Below, piece by piece: positions 35,662 through 45,379 of a stretch of DNA of 64,000 nucleotides; position 1 is the first letter of the stretch, and the number at the start of each line of letters is the position of its first letter. The translations under genes and the position numbers were made by a program. The stretch comes from Balneola sp. (GTDB lineage: Bacteria; Bacteroidota; Rhodothermia; Balneolales; Balneolaceae), in contig JAEPNB010000014.1 in the NCBI GenBank assembly GCA_017643645.1, forward strand, positions 1 to 64,000, in the 5' to 3' direction. The notes beneath the pieces were generated by a model that was not told the DNA's origin, ran no database searches, and saw nothing but the letters and a program-made list of their open reading frames with translations.

Positions 35662-36609
35662 TTGGAAACTTCGAAATTTAACCTAAGCAACGAGATGAAA
35701 ATAGGTCTCGTGGTAATAGCAGCAATCATTGTTGCTTTTATCGGTTTCAGAATAATGAGAGATCAACCTTTGTTTCGGCAATCTAAATTCTTATACACTT
35801 CTTTTGACCGAGTAGACGGATTACTTCCCGGAAATACAGTTCAAATCAAAGGCTATAAGATTGGATCAGTAAAAGAGATGAGTTTTTCGCCAGCAAATGA
35901 TAGTACAAGAATAACTCTTGGAATTACTGCCGATTTCATGATCCCGAAAGGTTCTAAGGCAGTATTGAAAAAGCCTGGGCCTTTAGGAGCGGTTACCATC
36001 GAAATTGTAAAAGGAAACAATTCTGAAATGATACCTTGGGGCTCTGATATTCATGGTGAAATTGATGGGGGAATTTTTGAGACATTCTCAACTAAAGGGG
36101 AAGTGGTCGTAGATGAGCTCACTGTTTCATTAACAAAGCTAAACGGATTGATGGGAAAGATAGACTCTTCATTATACTCGGATAACCGGGATCCAATCAA
36201 AAATACTCTCAGCAGTTTTGAAAAAACAGGAAAAGATGTTCAGGAATTAATATCAAAACGGAAAAATGATATTGATTCTATGATCGTAAGTATGAGTAAT
36301 GTGGCTCAAAACTTCGATGAACTCTCTGAAGGAAATAAAGCTGAAGTAGATTCTATGCTCACCAGTTTAAAGAATGCCAGTTCAGAATTGGAAAAGCTGA
36401 GTAAGGGATTAAATAAGACAACGCTGTCTTTAAATGATATTCTTGAAAAGATAAATGAAGGGACGGGAACATTTGGGAAGATGATCAATGATGAGTCATT
36501 ATACACCAATTTAGACAGCCTTTCCTTTAATTTGAACGAGTTAGTAAAGAACATTCAGAAAGATCCGAAAAAATATCTCAAGCATATGAGGCTTGTAGAG
36601 GTCTTTTAA
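35662..36609 (+). CDS. mlaD: MCE-domain protein (MlaD-like)
   Basis: This 315-residue protein has one N-terminal membrane helix (IGLVVIAAIIVAFIGFRIM) and one MCE domain (FDRVDGLLPGNTVQIKGYKIGSVKEM; KPGPLGAVTIEI). A long helical and coiled-coil C-terminal part ends with EGTGTFGKMINDESLYTNLD. MCE proteins form hexameric lipid-binding rings. The start is TTG at 35662, 3 bases after the ATPase stop. It retains SNEMKIGL, the usual start region, whereas the ATG at 35695 would trim it. Confidence 0.9.
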   Translation: METSKFNLSNEMKIGLVVIAAIIVAFIGFRIMRDQPLFRQSKFLYTSFDRVDGLLPGNTVQIKGYKIGSVKEMSFSPANDSTRITLGITADFMIPKGSKAVLKKPGPLGAVTIEIVKGNNSEMIPWGSDIHGEIDGGIFETFSTKGEVVVDELTVSLTKLNGLMGKIDSSLYSDNRDPIKNTLSSFEKTGKDVQELISKRKNDIDSMIVSMSNVAQNFDELSEGNKAEVDSMLTSLKNASSELEKLSKGLNKTTLSLNDILEKINEGTGTFGKMINDESLYTNLDSLSFNLNELVKNIQKDPKKYLKHMRLVEVF

Positions 36610-36653
36610 TGAAGAAAGCTCTTCTTAGACTTTCAATTTCCTGCTTATTCCGT

Positions 36654-36661
36654 TATATTTG
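36654..36661 (+). promoter_or_regulatory. Possible -7 element of the PpiD-like gene
   Basis: The octamer tatatttg fits TAnnTTTG, 70 bases upstream of the ATG at 36732. No clear TTG is found at the usual -33 spacing, so the assignment is weak. Confidence 0.35.
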
Positions 36662-36731
36662 CAAGCTGTTTTTGATGCTTTGCATCAAGAGATAATCAAA
36701 AATTTAAGAACTGTTTTAGAGGACACCTGCT

Positions 36732-38507
36732 ATGGGTTTAATGGAAACGTTGAGAAACGGTACCAAATATATTGTAATCATACTTATTGTTTCATTTGGT
36801 TTGATTTGGGTACTGGCTGATGTAGACTTTTTTGGAGCAATGCAAGCCGGACCGAATAACTTGGGTCAAGTAAACGGAGATGACATCTCTCTTCAGGAAT
36901 ACAATCAGAGAGTACAGTACTACAATAATTTGTATGTACAACAAACCGGAAACAGTATGACTCCGGAGATCACTGCAATTTATGAGCAACAAGCCTGGGA
37001 TGAGCTTGTGAACTCAAGACTGATTGAGCAGAAAATGGATGAGCTTGGCATCACTGTTACCGATGCAGAACTTTTAGATATGGTGTATGGAGATAATCCT
37101 GATCCTATCATTGTCCAGAACTTCAGCCGTGCTGACGGTTCAATAGACAGAGCCACTATCGATCAGGTACTAACAAATCCTGATTTTTCTCAACAAGCAA
37201 TAGCATTGGATCTTCAGTTGCGTCAGAAAAGAAGACAGGAAAAGCTTACAAATTATATTGCTGCAGGCGTTCAGGTAACAAATGATCAAATTGAAGCAGA
37301 ATATATGAAGCAGAATTCTTTTGCAGATGTATCATATGTACGCTTCCCTTTTGCTGATATTGCGGATGAAGAGATTTCAGTTACTGATGCTGATACCAGA
37401 GATTATTACAACGCTAATAAAGAACAGTACAAAAGAGAAGAAAACTACAGAGCAAGTGTAGTAAAATTCAGTTTTTTACCAACAGCAGATGACACAGCAA
37501 CAATTTTTCAGGAAGTGGAAGAGTTGAGAAGCGGTTTTGCGAATGCTGAAAATGATTCTTTATTCCTTAACAGGCAACAATCATCAACTCCTTATTCTGC
37601 TACTTTTATCAATAAAGACGATGTTCGGGAAGCATACAGAGCGGTATTGGATCTGGAAGAAGGAGAGGTAACAAAACCATTTCTTAATGCAGGTCAGGTA
37701 AGTATCATTAAAAATGTTGAGGAAAACAGAAACGAAATCAAGTTCGTGGTTTTCTCAAGATTGATTGAAGCGCTGCAAGGAACAATAAGAGATGCAGATG
37801 AAGCAGCAAGAGATTTCCAGTTGTTTGCTGACGAAGAAACAGATTTTGAAACAGAAGCAGAAAGGGCAGGAAAAGAAATACAGTCTATTTTTGCCACAAA
37901 AGGAAATGCGTTTATCTCAGGTCTGGGTAACAGTCAGCAGATCCTTACATTTTTAGAAAGAGCTGACAGAGGAGATATTTCCAGAGTAATTGAGCTCGGA
38001 ACTGACTTTGTGGTTGTTCAACTCGACGAGAAAACAAAAGAAGGGTACCGTTCGCTTGAAGAAGTAAAAGCCCAAGTTGAAACACTTGTAAAGTTAGAGA
38101 AGAAAAAAGCACAGGCTGTTAATAATGCTAGAGAAGCACTGAACTCGAATCAAACTGTAGAAGCCCTTGCCTCTTCAACCGGTAAGGAAGTACAAACCGC
38201 TGAAGGAATTGCAGCAAGTTCCATGGTACTTACAGGTGCCGGAAGAGAGCCAAAAGTTATTGGTGCTATCTTTGAACTTGAGGAAGGAGAAACTTCAGGA
38301 GTAATTGAAGGAAGTAGCGCAGCATATGTTATAATGGTTACTTCTAAGCAAGTTCCAAGCCTTGATAATTTGGATGAAGCAACAAAACAGCAGATCCGGA
38401 CAAGATTGGAAGGAGAAATTAACCAGAAATTTGGTGCTATCTGGTTAGAGCAGCTTAAGCAGGAAGCAGAAATTATTGATAACCGAAGTAGACTGATCCA
38501 AAGTTAA
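36732..38507 (+). CDS. PpiD/SurA-like peptidyl-prolyl isomerase
   Basis: This 591-residue membrane-anchored periplasmic chaperone is PpiD-like. A single N-terminal helix (about 12-31) precedes a SurA_N-type region (QVNGDDISLQEYNQRVQYY; AWDELVNSRLIEQKMDELGI). A long helical body follows with a parvulin-like central part and a C-terminal lobe (GAIFELEEGETSGVIEG). PpiD assists outer-membrane protein folding at the Sec exit. The parvulin domain is divergent, so isomerase activity is uncertain. A terminator follows. Confidence 0.9.
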   Translation: MGLMETLRNGTKYIVIILIVSFGLIWVLADVDFFGAMQAGPNNLGQVNGDDISLQEYNQRVQYYNNLYVQQTGNSMTPEITAIYEQQAWDELVNSRLIEQKMDELGITVTDAELLDMVYGDNPDPIIVQNFSRADGSIDRATIDQVLTNPDFSQQAIALDLQLRQKRRQEKLTNYIAAGVQVTNDQIEAEYMKQNSFADVSYVRFPFADIADEEISVTDADTRDYYNANKEQYKREENYRASVVKFSFLPTADDTATIFQEVEELRSGFANAENDSLFLNRQQSSTPYSATFINKDDVREAYRAVLDLEEGEVTKPFLNAGQVSIIKNVEENRNEIKFVVFSRLIEALQGTIRDADEAARDFQLFADEETDFETEAERAGKEIQSIFATKGNAFISGLGNSQQILTFLERADRGDISRVIELGTDFVVVQLDEKTKEGYRSLEEVKAQVETLVKLEKKKAQAVNNAREALNSNQTVEALASSTGKEVQTAEGIAASSMVLTGAGREPKVIGAIFELEEGETSGVIEGSSAAYVIMVTSKQVPSLDNLDEATKQQIRTRLEGEINQKFGAIWLEQLKQEAEIIDNRSRLIQS

Positions 38508-38532
38508 TCGGTATTAAAATCCGAAATTATTC

Positions 38533-38570
38533 AAAAGGCGGGGAGTTAACTTCCCGCCTTTTTTTGTTTT
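38533..38570 (+). terminator. Intrinsic terminator after the PpiD-like gene
   Basis: A GC-rich stem (aaggcgggga with ttcccgcctt, one G-U) around gttaac is followed by a run of T's. It lies about 25 bases after the stop. Confidence 0.92.
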
Positions 38571-38601
38571 TGAAGCATTATTACACTCCGTACCTTTCAG
38601 C

Positions 38602-39726
38602 ATGCAAGATCAACAAACTAAACACAATCACTGGATGAAAGAAGCTTTGGAATTAGCTTCAAAAGGGAAAGGGTATGTATCACCCAATCCTATGGTTGGT
38701 TGCGTTATAGTTGATAAAGAAGGAAATAAAGTTGGAGAGGGATATCACAAGAAATTTGGTGAATCTCACGCAGAAGTGAATGCGGTTAAATCGGTAAAGA
38801 ATAAAGATAAGCTTAAGGGAGCTACCATATACGTTACTTTAGAGCCTTGTTCACATACAGGGAAAACACCACCCTGTGCGGATATGTTGGCAGCTTTACC
38901 AATAAAAGAAGTGATCATTGCCATGAAGGATCCTAACCCTAAAGTAAATGGGAATGGGATCAGAATACTTAAAAATGCTGGAATACATGTTGGTGTAGGT
39001 GTGCTTGAAGACAAAGCAGAGAAATTAAATGAGTTTTTTATTCATCATCAGAATTTTGGCAGACCTCTCATTACTTTGAAAATTGCTCAAACAGTGGATG
39101 GTTTTCTGGCTGCTGCAGATGGAGATTCTCAATGGATTTCAGGAAAGCAATCCAGAAAAAAAGTGCATGAATGGAGAGCGGAATACGACGCCATCATGAT
39201 AGGAAGAACTACAGCTATGGCAGATAATCCAAGCTTAACAGTTCGGCATGTATCGGGGAGACAACCACAGCGTATTGTAATTGACGGGCCATTTGAACTT
39301 CCTAGAGAACTGAATCTGTTTTCTGATAAATATGAAGAGAAAACAACCATTTTAACATGGAACAAAGAACGATCAAAAGACGAAGCGGATCCTATGTTAA
39401 AAGTGCTTTCTCAGAATTATTTCAGGGGAGAGATTATCCATACTTCAAAAAAAGACGGGCACGTAGATTTGAGGGAAGCATTTAAATTGTTAGGCGAAAA
39501 AGGGATTACATCAGTTTTAGTGGAAGGAGGACAACAATTATCCTCTGCATTGATCAGGGAAGGATTGGTGGACAAGATTTTTGTGTTTATAGCACCAAAG
39601 TTATTGGGAGCCGGCACCAGATCTGTATTGAATATAGGAGTCAATAAAATGAATGAAATTGCTGAACTGATAGAAGTGAGTTGGGAAAAAGTTGGCGAAG
39701 ATATGCTATTAACCGGATATTTTTAG
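38602..39726 (+). CDS. ribD: Bifunctional riboflavin deaminase/reductase RibD
   Basis: RibD carries out the second and third steps of riboflavin synthesis. The N-terminal deaminase domain has the zinc motifs SHAEVNAV and EPCSHTGKTPPC. The C-terminal reductase domain (about 147-374) has TLKIAQTVDGFLA and VLVEGGQQLSSALI. Its length of 374 residues is normal. ribE follows after 4 bases. No FMN riboswitch was seen in the 94-base spacer upstream, and ribBA and ribH are not in the window. Confidence 0.97.
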   Translation: MQDQQTKHNHWMKEALELASKGKGYVSPNPMVGCVIVDKEGNKVGEGYHKKFGESHAEVNAVKSVKNKDKLKGATIYVTLEPCSHTGKTPPCADMLAALPIKEVIIAMKDPNPKVNGNGIRILKNAGIHVGVGVLEDKAEKLNEFFIHHQNFGRPLITLKIAQTVDGFLAAADGDSQWISGKQSRKKVHEWRAEYDAIMIGRTTAMADNPSLTVRHVSGRQPQRIVIDGPFELPRELNLFSDKYEEKTTILTWNKERSKDEADPMLKVLSQNYFRGEIIHTSKKDGHVDLREAFKLLGEKGITSVLVEGGQQLSSALIREGLVDKIFVFIAPKLLGAGTRSVLNIGVNKMNEIAELIEVSWEKVGEDMLLTGYF

Positions 39727-39730
39727 AATT

Positions 39731-40339
39731 ATGTTCACAGGAATTATACAGGAAGTAGGTACCATAAGATCAGCAAAAAGTCTGAATGGCGGAGGAATGG
39801 AATTCACCATAGAATGTAGTTTTTCGGAAACGTGCCATGAGGATGAAAGCATTTCCATAAACGGAGCATGTCACACAGTAACAGCATTTGATAATAAAAC
39901 TTTTACAGTGCAAAGTGTAGAAGAAACATTGAGGAAAACTTCAATGGGAGATTTAGAAGAAGGGTCACAGGTAAACTTAGAGCGCTCGCTTACTCTTCAA
40001 AAAGGAATTGAAGGACATTTAGTTCAGGGGCATGTGGATACCGTTGGAATTATCAAGAATATAGAGAAGGAAGAAACGGGTTGGTTGATTACTGTTGAAT
40101 ATCCTGAGGAAAACCAAAACATGATCGTTGGTCGTGGGAGTATAACAATGGAAGGTATCAGTCTTACGATTGCAAGAGAGCAAGCAAATGATTTCACCGT
40201 TGCTATTATTCCCTATACCTGGGAGCACACCAATCTTAAAAACAAAAAAACCGGTGACAAGTTAAATCTGGAGTTTGATATTATCGGTAAATATGTGGTA
40301 AAGTATTTGGCATCGGCGGGAAAAGATTTTAGAAATTAA
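39731..40339 (+). CDS. ribE: Riboflavin synthase alpha subunit
   Basis: This 202-residue enzyme dismutates two lumazine molecules to riboflavin. The duplicated barrel is evident: MFTGIIQEVGTIRS starts the first half, with SINGACHTVT, and GHLVQGHVDTVGII starts the second, with SITMEGISLTI. It ends with the C-terminal trimerisation helix. Start and stop fit the family well. It converges on the unrelated leftward gene at 40343 with 3 bases between them. Confidence 0.97.
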   Translation: MFTGIIQEVGTIRSAKSLNGGGMEFTIECSFSETCHEDESISINGACHTVTAFDNKTFTVQSVEETLRKTSMGDLEEGSQVNLERSLTLQKGIEGHLVQGHVDTVGIIKNIEKEETGWLITVEYPEENQNMIVGRGSITMEGISLTIAREQANDFTVAIIPYTWEHTNLKNKKTGDKLNLEFDIIGKYVVKYLASAGKDFRN

Positions 40340-40342
40340 ATT

Positions 40343-41266
40343 TCAGAAAAGGGATGATTCAATTTTGCCTCCACTTTGTATTAATTTCATCCGGGTGCGA
40401 ACTGTAAGAGACATTTGTTCATCTTTAAAAGCATTTTCAAAAATTGAAGCTATTACACTTAGGGTTATTAGATTGTAAGGATCTAAGTTTTCAGCCTTTT
40501 TAAAGTTAGATAAGGCAAAACTTAGTGAGTTACTAATAGTGACTGAATAGAAGCTAGCCATCCCCATAGCTTCTCGCTTAAGATCTTCATCTTTCGATTT
40601 CAGATTCATTTTGGTGGTTAAGTCTGAATCTTGGTTTTTAGATACATCAACTGCCAATTTGTAATACAACAAACCCTTTCTTAAAAAAGGGATGCTATTT
40701 TTGTTATTAAAAGCTATTGCATAACTATAAAACCTGTCGGCTATATCGAAATAAAGCTGAGCCTTATAGTTGTCATTATTGTCTCTATTAAGTTGGCTTA
40801 GTTGTTCAAAATAGGAAGCGGAATAAAGTATTAAACTAGGTTCTTTATAGTGTTTTGTGGAATAGGTTTTTGCTTTTTCTTCTACTAACTCAGGTTCTGT
40901 GGCGATTGAATAATTAATATCTGCATAGGCTATTTCTATACTATCCGGATATTTTTCTTTTCCCTCTTTTAAGTACTTACCGGCTTTTTTTATATCAGAT
41001 TTCTCAATTGAGATTTCTACTAAATATAGATACTCAAAAGGTCTGGTTTTTTTCTGATCATAAACTTTGATTACATCTCTAAACAGGGATTCCTGATATT
41101 TGGTTTTACTCATATATAAGCTATAATCTGAAAAAGCCGAATTGAGTTCGTGCTCCGAAGAATACACACTCTTATACCATCCCTGATATTTGATTTGAGC
41201 TAAAAGGTGAGCGTTGAAAGTTTGTGGGATAAAAAAACAATAAAACAGCAGAACTAATTTTATCAT
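40343..41266 (-). CDS. Secreted TPR-like protein of unknown function
   Basis: This 307-residue protein has a signal peptide (LVLLFYCFFIPQTFNAHLLAQ). The rest is alpha-helical with TPR-like patterns (YLVEISIEKSDIKKAGKYLKEG; YKAQLYFDIADRFYSYAIAF; ALSNFKKAENLDPYNLITL). It is AT-rich. I cannot place it in a named family. It is the last gene of the leftward ftsB-ROK-lptD cluster, 81 bases after lptD, and so may have its own promoter. Confidence 0.7.
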   Translation of the reverse strand: MIKLVLLFYCFFIPQTFNAHLLAQIKYQGWYKSVYSSEHELNSAFSDYSLYMSKTKYQESLFRDVIKVYDQKKTRPFEYLYLVEISIEKSDIKKAGKYLKEGKEKYPDSIEIAYADINYSIATEPELVEEKAKTYSTKHYKEPSLILYSASYFEQLSQLNRDNNDNYKAQLYFDIADRFYSYAIAFNNKNSIPFLRKGLLYYKLAVDVSKNQDSDLTTKMNLKSKDEDLKREAMGMASFYSVTISNSLSFALSNFKKAENLDPYNLITLSVIASIFENAFKDEQMSLTVRTRMKLIQSGGKIESSLF

Positions 41267-41347
41267 GATTTTGGTGATTAGATTGGCAGGCGGGAATGAC
41301 GGATATTATCCGAAAAGTGAATAAAAGTAAATAGAGTACAGAAATAT

Positions 41348-44023
41348 TTATCTGTTGTAACCTCTTCCTGTTGGTGTAGAACTTCTTTCCAGATTCTTTA
41401 GGATCGGCAATTTCTGGAACAGACTTTGCACCTGAGCGCTGTTCAGGGTTAAACGGAAGAAGTAATACTGGTTTTCGCCAAAAGGATTGATTTGAAAGTC
41501 AAGATTCCAGCACTCCAGATTTCTGGTAAGCCCAAATTGAGATGGAGTAAGTTCTTTTTGTATAAAATCATAACCAATTCGAGTATTAAATCTCCACTTT
41601 GGGGTTAGCCGAAACGAAATACTATTTGCGTTAAGGGTCGCGGATTTGGTAGGAGGCTGGTTAAAGCGGAATGTCCAACTATAATTAAAGTTAAGAGAAA
41701 AACTCCACGGTGAATTTAAAGGAGTAACCGGTTCATCATTAAAATGAGGATCGACAGGAGAAAAGCGAGATTGGTTATAGGGGTCATAAGCTCTCCTGTA
41801 AATAGGAGTGTAAACTTCGGGACCATTTTTACCACCGCGAAACGAAGTGCTTGCCGAGACATTAAAACTTTGTAGTTGAGCTAATTTGTCTCCACTTGTT
41901 GCCAGAAAACGATCAATCTGTCTTCCGGTGCTGTCTCTCTCATACAAAGAAAAGTTAGCTCCTGCAGTTATTCGAATACCGTTCAAGGCATTGGAAGATA
42001 GAGAGGTTCTGATATCACTGAAATTCAAGCTGTCAGCAGCAAAATTATAAGAGGTACTTGCAGAGAGATTGTCAATAAGTTTAAGCTTCTTCTCATTTAC
42101 TTCTCCCGTAGTGTCACGACTTACGATTTTAGTTTCAAATACATTTCGGATTGAAAAAGTAAGAGCTTGTTGTTCACCTGATCCCGGCCCGCCAAAAATT
42201 TCGTTAGAGAAAATAGAGTAGCGGCGGGTATTGCCTGCACTGTCGATTTGAACATTTCTGTAGAATCCCCAGCTTGGATCGCTAAAGTCAGGTCTGTAGG
42301 TATAAGACAAGCTTGGAGTAGCTGTATGCCTGAATCCCTCAAGTTTTCCAATTTTTTGGTTGGATACTCCGTAAAAGGTGGTAGAGAAAGATAGCCCAAA
42401 GTTAAAGTCTCTGGCAGCTGCAAACCCTCTTATTTGCTCAGTTTTAACTGGGCTGGGATCAGATAGTGAATCAGGGCTAAAAGATTGGCGTGTAGTAGTA
42501 GGGTACCAATACTCATTAAAATTTGCACTGGCTGAAAGGTTTATAAAAGGATTGGAAAGTAGTCTTCCAACACCAACGCTTGCCGTTTGCCTGAATCCAA
42601 AACGAAAATGATCTTCATTACCTGTAGCTTCTTCGTATAAATCAGGATCAAAAAGAGCATCAAAAAAAGTCACATCTGCGGAGTCTCCGTCAACAGGAGC
42701 ATAAGAGAATCTGGAATTAAACGTGTTGTTATAACGAAGAGATATACTTTCATACCATTTAGGTTCATTGCTGACCTGAGATTTGAAAGGCGTAAGAGTT
42801 TTTAAACTAAATGAACTGTTTGGACCTGTGAGCGTTGTAGTGTTATTGTTGAAATTCTGAGTTAGCTGTGAATTTATACTAAAGTTAAAGTCGTTTTCAG
42901 GATGAGTGTAATTATAAGCTAATTTTGAAGTTGAACTAGTCTTAGCCCGGTCGTCAATATCAAAAGAGTTTTGAGTAAAATAATCTGCTGTTCTTAAATC
43001 GATTCCTGAACTAATCGATGAATAAGGTGAAAAGTCCTGATAATGATTGATGATCAAAGATTTTTGAACTGTTGTAGTAAAACCCGGATCGGTGCTTTCA
43101 AGACCCTGATCTCTGGAGTAGCCAATACTTACATTTCCTTGAAATCGATCTCTTTTTCTATATTGCAAATTTGTATTTACTAAAAAGGTACCGGATGTGA
43201 ATACATCGGAGCTTACTTGTGCAGTAAAGTAATCATTGAAATACTGAAACCATCCTAAGTTTTGTAATCCAATACCTCGGGAGGATTGAGCTTGAAATGC
43301 ATAGGTAGGAGTAAGTAAACCTGACCGGCGTTTTTCTAAAGAAGCAGGTACATACCCAAAAGGAAAGACGATCGGATACGGGATATCCAGGATGAAAAGC
43401 CTTGCATTGGTAAAGAAAACTTCTTCCTGATCAACAACTTTCATTTTCTTGGCTTTTATATAGTAATATAAATAGTCGGGCGGGCAGGTAGAATAAATTC
43501 CATCTTCAATAAATACTTCATCAGGGCTTACATTTTTTACTTTTGAACCGATCAGGTAGCCGTCGGGAACCTGAATTTTAGCTTCCTCAAACTTTCCTTT
43601 TTGAGTTTTATAATTGAATAAAATCCGTGTACTTTTTATTTCATCAGTATCTCTTTTTAAAACAGGATAGGAAAGGGTGTCGGATTCAGATTGAGCTGTT
43701 GCCTCAACCTGATTTTTCTCAATATCCATTTCAATTTCTCCGGCAGTTAGTTCCCCTGCTGTATGTGATACTTTTGCCTGACCAAAAAGGAATGCTTTTC
43801 TGCCATCCCTTAAATTAATCGTAAGTGAATCGTTCGATTGAAACTCAACAGCATCTTGTACATTGCTTTTCTTAACCGCAGGGCTTTTTGTACTTGAACT
43901 GTTATTTTTTTGGGTGGTTGAATCAGGCTGTGCCTGTGCGTAGGAAATTTCCGTGATAAACAAAACTATAGTACAAGCAAAAAGCAGGCGGACTATCGCA
44001 TGTACGTAGTTTCTGAAAATCAT
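41348..44023 (-). CDS. lptD: LptD-like LPS-assembly outer-membrane protein
   Basis: This 891-residue protein has a signal peptide, then an OstA/LptA-like jellyroll region (about 55-260: SNDSLTINLRDGRKAFLFGQAKVSHTAGELTAGEIEMD). It continues with FTNARLFILDIPYPIVFPFGYVPASLEKRRSGLLTP, the recognisable junction of the Bacteroidota LptD family. A long beta barrel fills the rest. LptD inserts lipopolysaccharide into the outer leaflet of the outer membrane. No lptE is adjacent. Confidence 0.9.
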   Translation of the reverse strand: MIFRNYVHAIVRLLFACTIVLFITEISYAQAQPDSTTQKNNSSSTKSPAVKKSNVQDAVEFQSNDSLTINLRDGRKAFLFGQAKVSHTAGELTAGEIEMDIEKNQVEATAQSESDTLSYPVLKRDTDEIKSTRILFNYKTQKGKFEEAKIQVPDGYLIGSKVKNVSPDEVFIEDGIYSTCPPDYLYYYIKAKKMKVVDQEEVFFTNARLFILDIPYPIVFPFGYVPASLEKRRSGLLTPTYAFQAQSSRGIGLQNLGWFQYFNDYFTAQVSSDVFTSGTFLVNTNLQYRKRDRFQGNVSIGYSRDQGLESTDPGFTTTVQKSLIINHYQDFSPYSSISSGIDLRTADYFTQNSFDIDDRAKTSSTSKLAYNYTHPENDFNFSINSQLTQNFNNNTTTLTGPNSSFSLKTLTPFKSQVSNEPKWYESISLRYNNTFNSRFSYAPVDGDSADVTFFDALFDPDLYEEATGNEDHFRFGFRQTASVGVGRLLSNPFINLSASANFNEYWYPTTTRQSFSPDSLSDPSPVKTEQIRGFAAARDFNFGLSFSTTFYGVSNQKIGKLEGFRHTATPSLSYTYRPDFSDPSWGFYRNVQIDSAGNTRRYSIFSNEIFGGPGSGEQQALTFSIRNVFETKIVSRDTTGEVNEKKLKLIDNLSASTSYNFAADSLNFSDIRTSLSSNALNGIRITAGANFSLYERDSTGRQIDRFLATSGDKLAQLQSFNVSASTSFRGGKNGPEVYTPIYRRAYDPYNQSRFSPVDPHFNDEPVTPLNSPWSFSLNFNYSWTFRFNQPPTKSATLNANSISFRLTPKWRFNTRIGYDFIQKELTPSQFGLTRNLECWNLDFQINPFGENQYYFFRLTLNSAQVQSLFQKLPILKNLERSSTPTGRGYNR

Positions 44024-44033
44024 CTAGCGTAAA

Positions 44034-44978
44034 TTATGCAAAAGAATCAAATGCCAGTCCGGCGGCTCCAAGTAAAGCACTGTCATTTCCGAGATCTTCA
44101 TACACAAGTTCAAGATCTTCCTGAAATGGTAACATCATATGCTTTTTTATGATTTCTCTAGCAGGTTCAAATAACCAGTTTCCAGCTCTTGAAACGCCTC
44201 CGCTAAGCACATATTTTCGAATATCTAACATATGGGTATAATTAATGATGGCGTACCCGAGACGTTCTCCACTTTTTCTTAGAATTTCAATAGCAAGTTC
44301 GTTTCCCTCGTCTGCTTCCATGGTAAGGTCGACCGGTTCGAGTTTATCAAAATCTCTATGAAATTTGTTATAAAGAGGGTTGTTGGTTTGTTGCATGATC
44401 AGATCTGTGGCAAAACGACTTAGAAATTTTTGGCCGAGGTAGGCCTCTACCGTTCCTCTTGTGACACTATTTGAGAGCGGGCCATGATAATCCAGAATTA
44501 CATGCCCCAACTCGCCTGCCATTCCATGTGTGCCTTTGTATAGCTTCTTGTTGATAATGATACCGCCGCCAACACCGGTTCCCAAAGTAATTATTATAAA
44601 GTCATTATATCTTTGTCCTACTCCAAAATGCAGAGATCCAAGTGCCGCTATGTTAGCATCATTTTCAATTCTGCAATCAAGATTTGTTCGTTTAGAAATT
44701 TCTTCAGCAGCATGAACTTTTTCCCATCCCGGAAGATTAGGAGGATTCCTTACGATTGTTTGATCATGGTTTACCATGCCGGGCAAACCCATTCCAACCC
44801 CAATCACATCATGGTTTGCAGTTAATTCTTTTATAGTTGTACTGATTCTGTCAAGTAAGTGATTCTTCCCTAATTCTGCATGTGTCGGATTAGATGTTTG
44901 TTCAATTATGCCTTTTTCTTTATCAACAATAGCGGCCTTAATATTTGTACCGCCTAAATCTACAGCAACTGCTTTCAT
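44034..44978 (-). CDS. ROK family sugar kinase
   Basis: This 314-residue kinase has the ATP-binding DLGGTNIKAAIVD, the sugar-binding GMGLPGMVNHD and IENDANIAALG, and the ROK signature GTGVGGGIIINKKLYKGTHGMAGELGHVILD. The usual zinc motif CxCGxxGCxE is absent, replaced by HGPLSNSVTRGTVEAYLG. Many ROK members phosphorylate glucose or N-acetylmannosamine; the substrate cannot be set from sequence alone. It lies between ftsB and lptD. Confidence 0.9.
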   Translation of the reverse strand: MKAVAVDLGGTNIKAAIVDKEKGIIEQTSNPTHAELGKNHLLDRISTTIKELTANHDVIGVGMGLPGMVNHDQTIVRNPPNLPGWEKVHAAEEISKRTNLDCRIENDANIAALGSLHFGVGQRYNDFIIITLGTGVGGGIIINKKLYKGTHGMAGELGHVILDYHGPLSNSVTRGTVEAYLGQKFLSRFATDLIMQQTNNPLYNKFHRDFDKLEPVDLTMEADEGNELAIEILRKSGERLGYAIINYTHMLDIRKYVLSGGVSRAGNWLFEPAREIIKKHMMLPFQEDLELVYEDLGNDSALLGAAGLAFDSFA

Positions 44979-44993
44979 TTAAAAATATCCTGA

Positions 44994-45299
44994 TTATTCT
45001 GATCGACGGACTTTGTATACAGTTTCGCCCGGTTTTCTCATTCCATATTCTTCTCGTGCAATCTTCTCAAGTAGCTGAGCGTCCTGATGTAAATGATCAA
45101 TTTTTGTTTTTAAAACTTCGGTAGAGGTACTTAGCTCCTCGATCTTTTGTTTAAGGTCAGCTTTTTGATTATTCAATCCCATTCTGGTAAGCAAGCTATA
45201 GCTGTCTGCAAAACCAAACCAAATCAGAACAAAAGTAGAAAGTATTACTACCAGAACAGATTTTTTCCAATGAATAGGATTTAAAAATTCGGTTTTCAT
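44994..45299 (-). CDS. ftsB: FtsB/DivIC-like septum formation protein
   Basis: This 101-residue bitopic protein has one transmembrane helix (about 15-33), a leucine-rich coiled coil (KADLKQKIEELSTSTEVLKTKIDHL) and the family's LLEKIAREEYGMRKPGETVYKV tail. FtsB bridges FtsL and FtsQ and helps activate septal peptidoglycan synthesis. It is divergent from the PLD-SNase gene and heads the leftward ROK-lptD cluster. Confidence 0.93.
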   Translation of the reverse strand: MKTEFLNPIHWKKSVLVVILSTFVLIWFGFADSYSLLTRMGLNNQKADLKQKIEELSTSTEVLKTKIDHLHQDAQLLEKIAREEYGMRKPGETVYKVRRSE

Positions 45300-45379
45300 A
45301 ATTGAAAATTTGAAGTTTTACAATGAGATTATCGAAAATACATTAATTTAGATATTAATGATAATGCTAAAAGTATTCT

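Noticed and set aside
38508-38601. FMN riboswitch upstream of ribD
   Set aside because: The spacer is 94 bases, mostly a terminator, and lacks the conserved FMN aptamer sequences.
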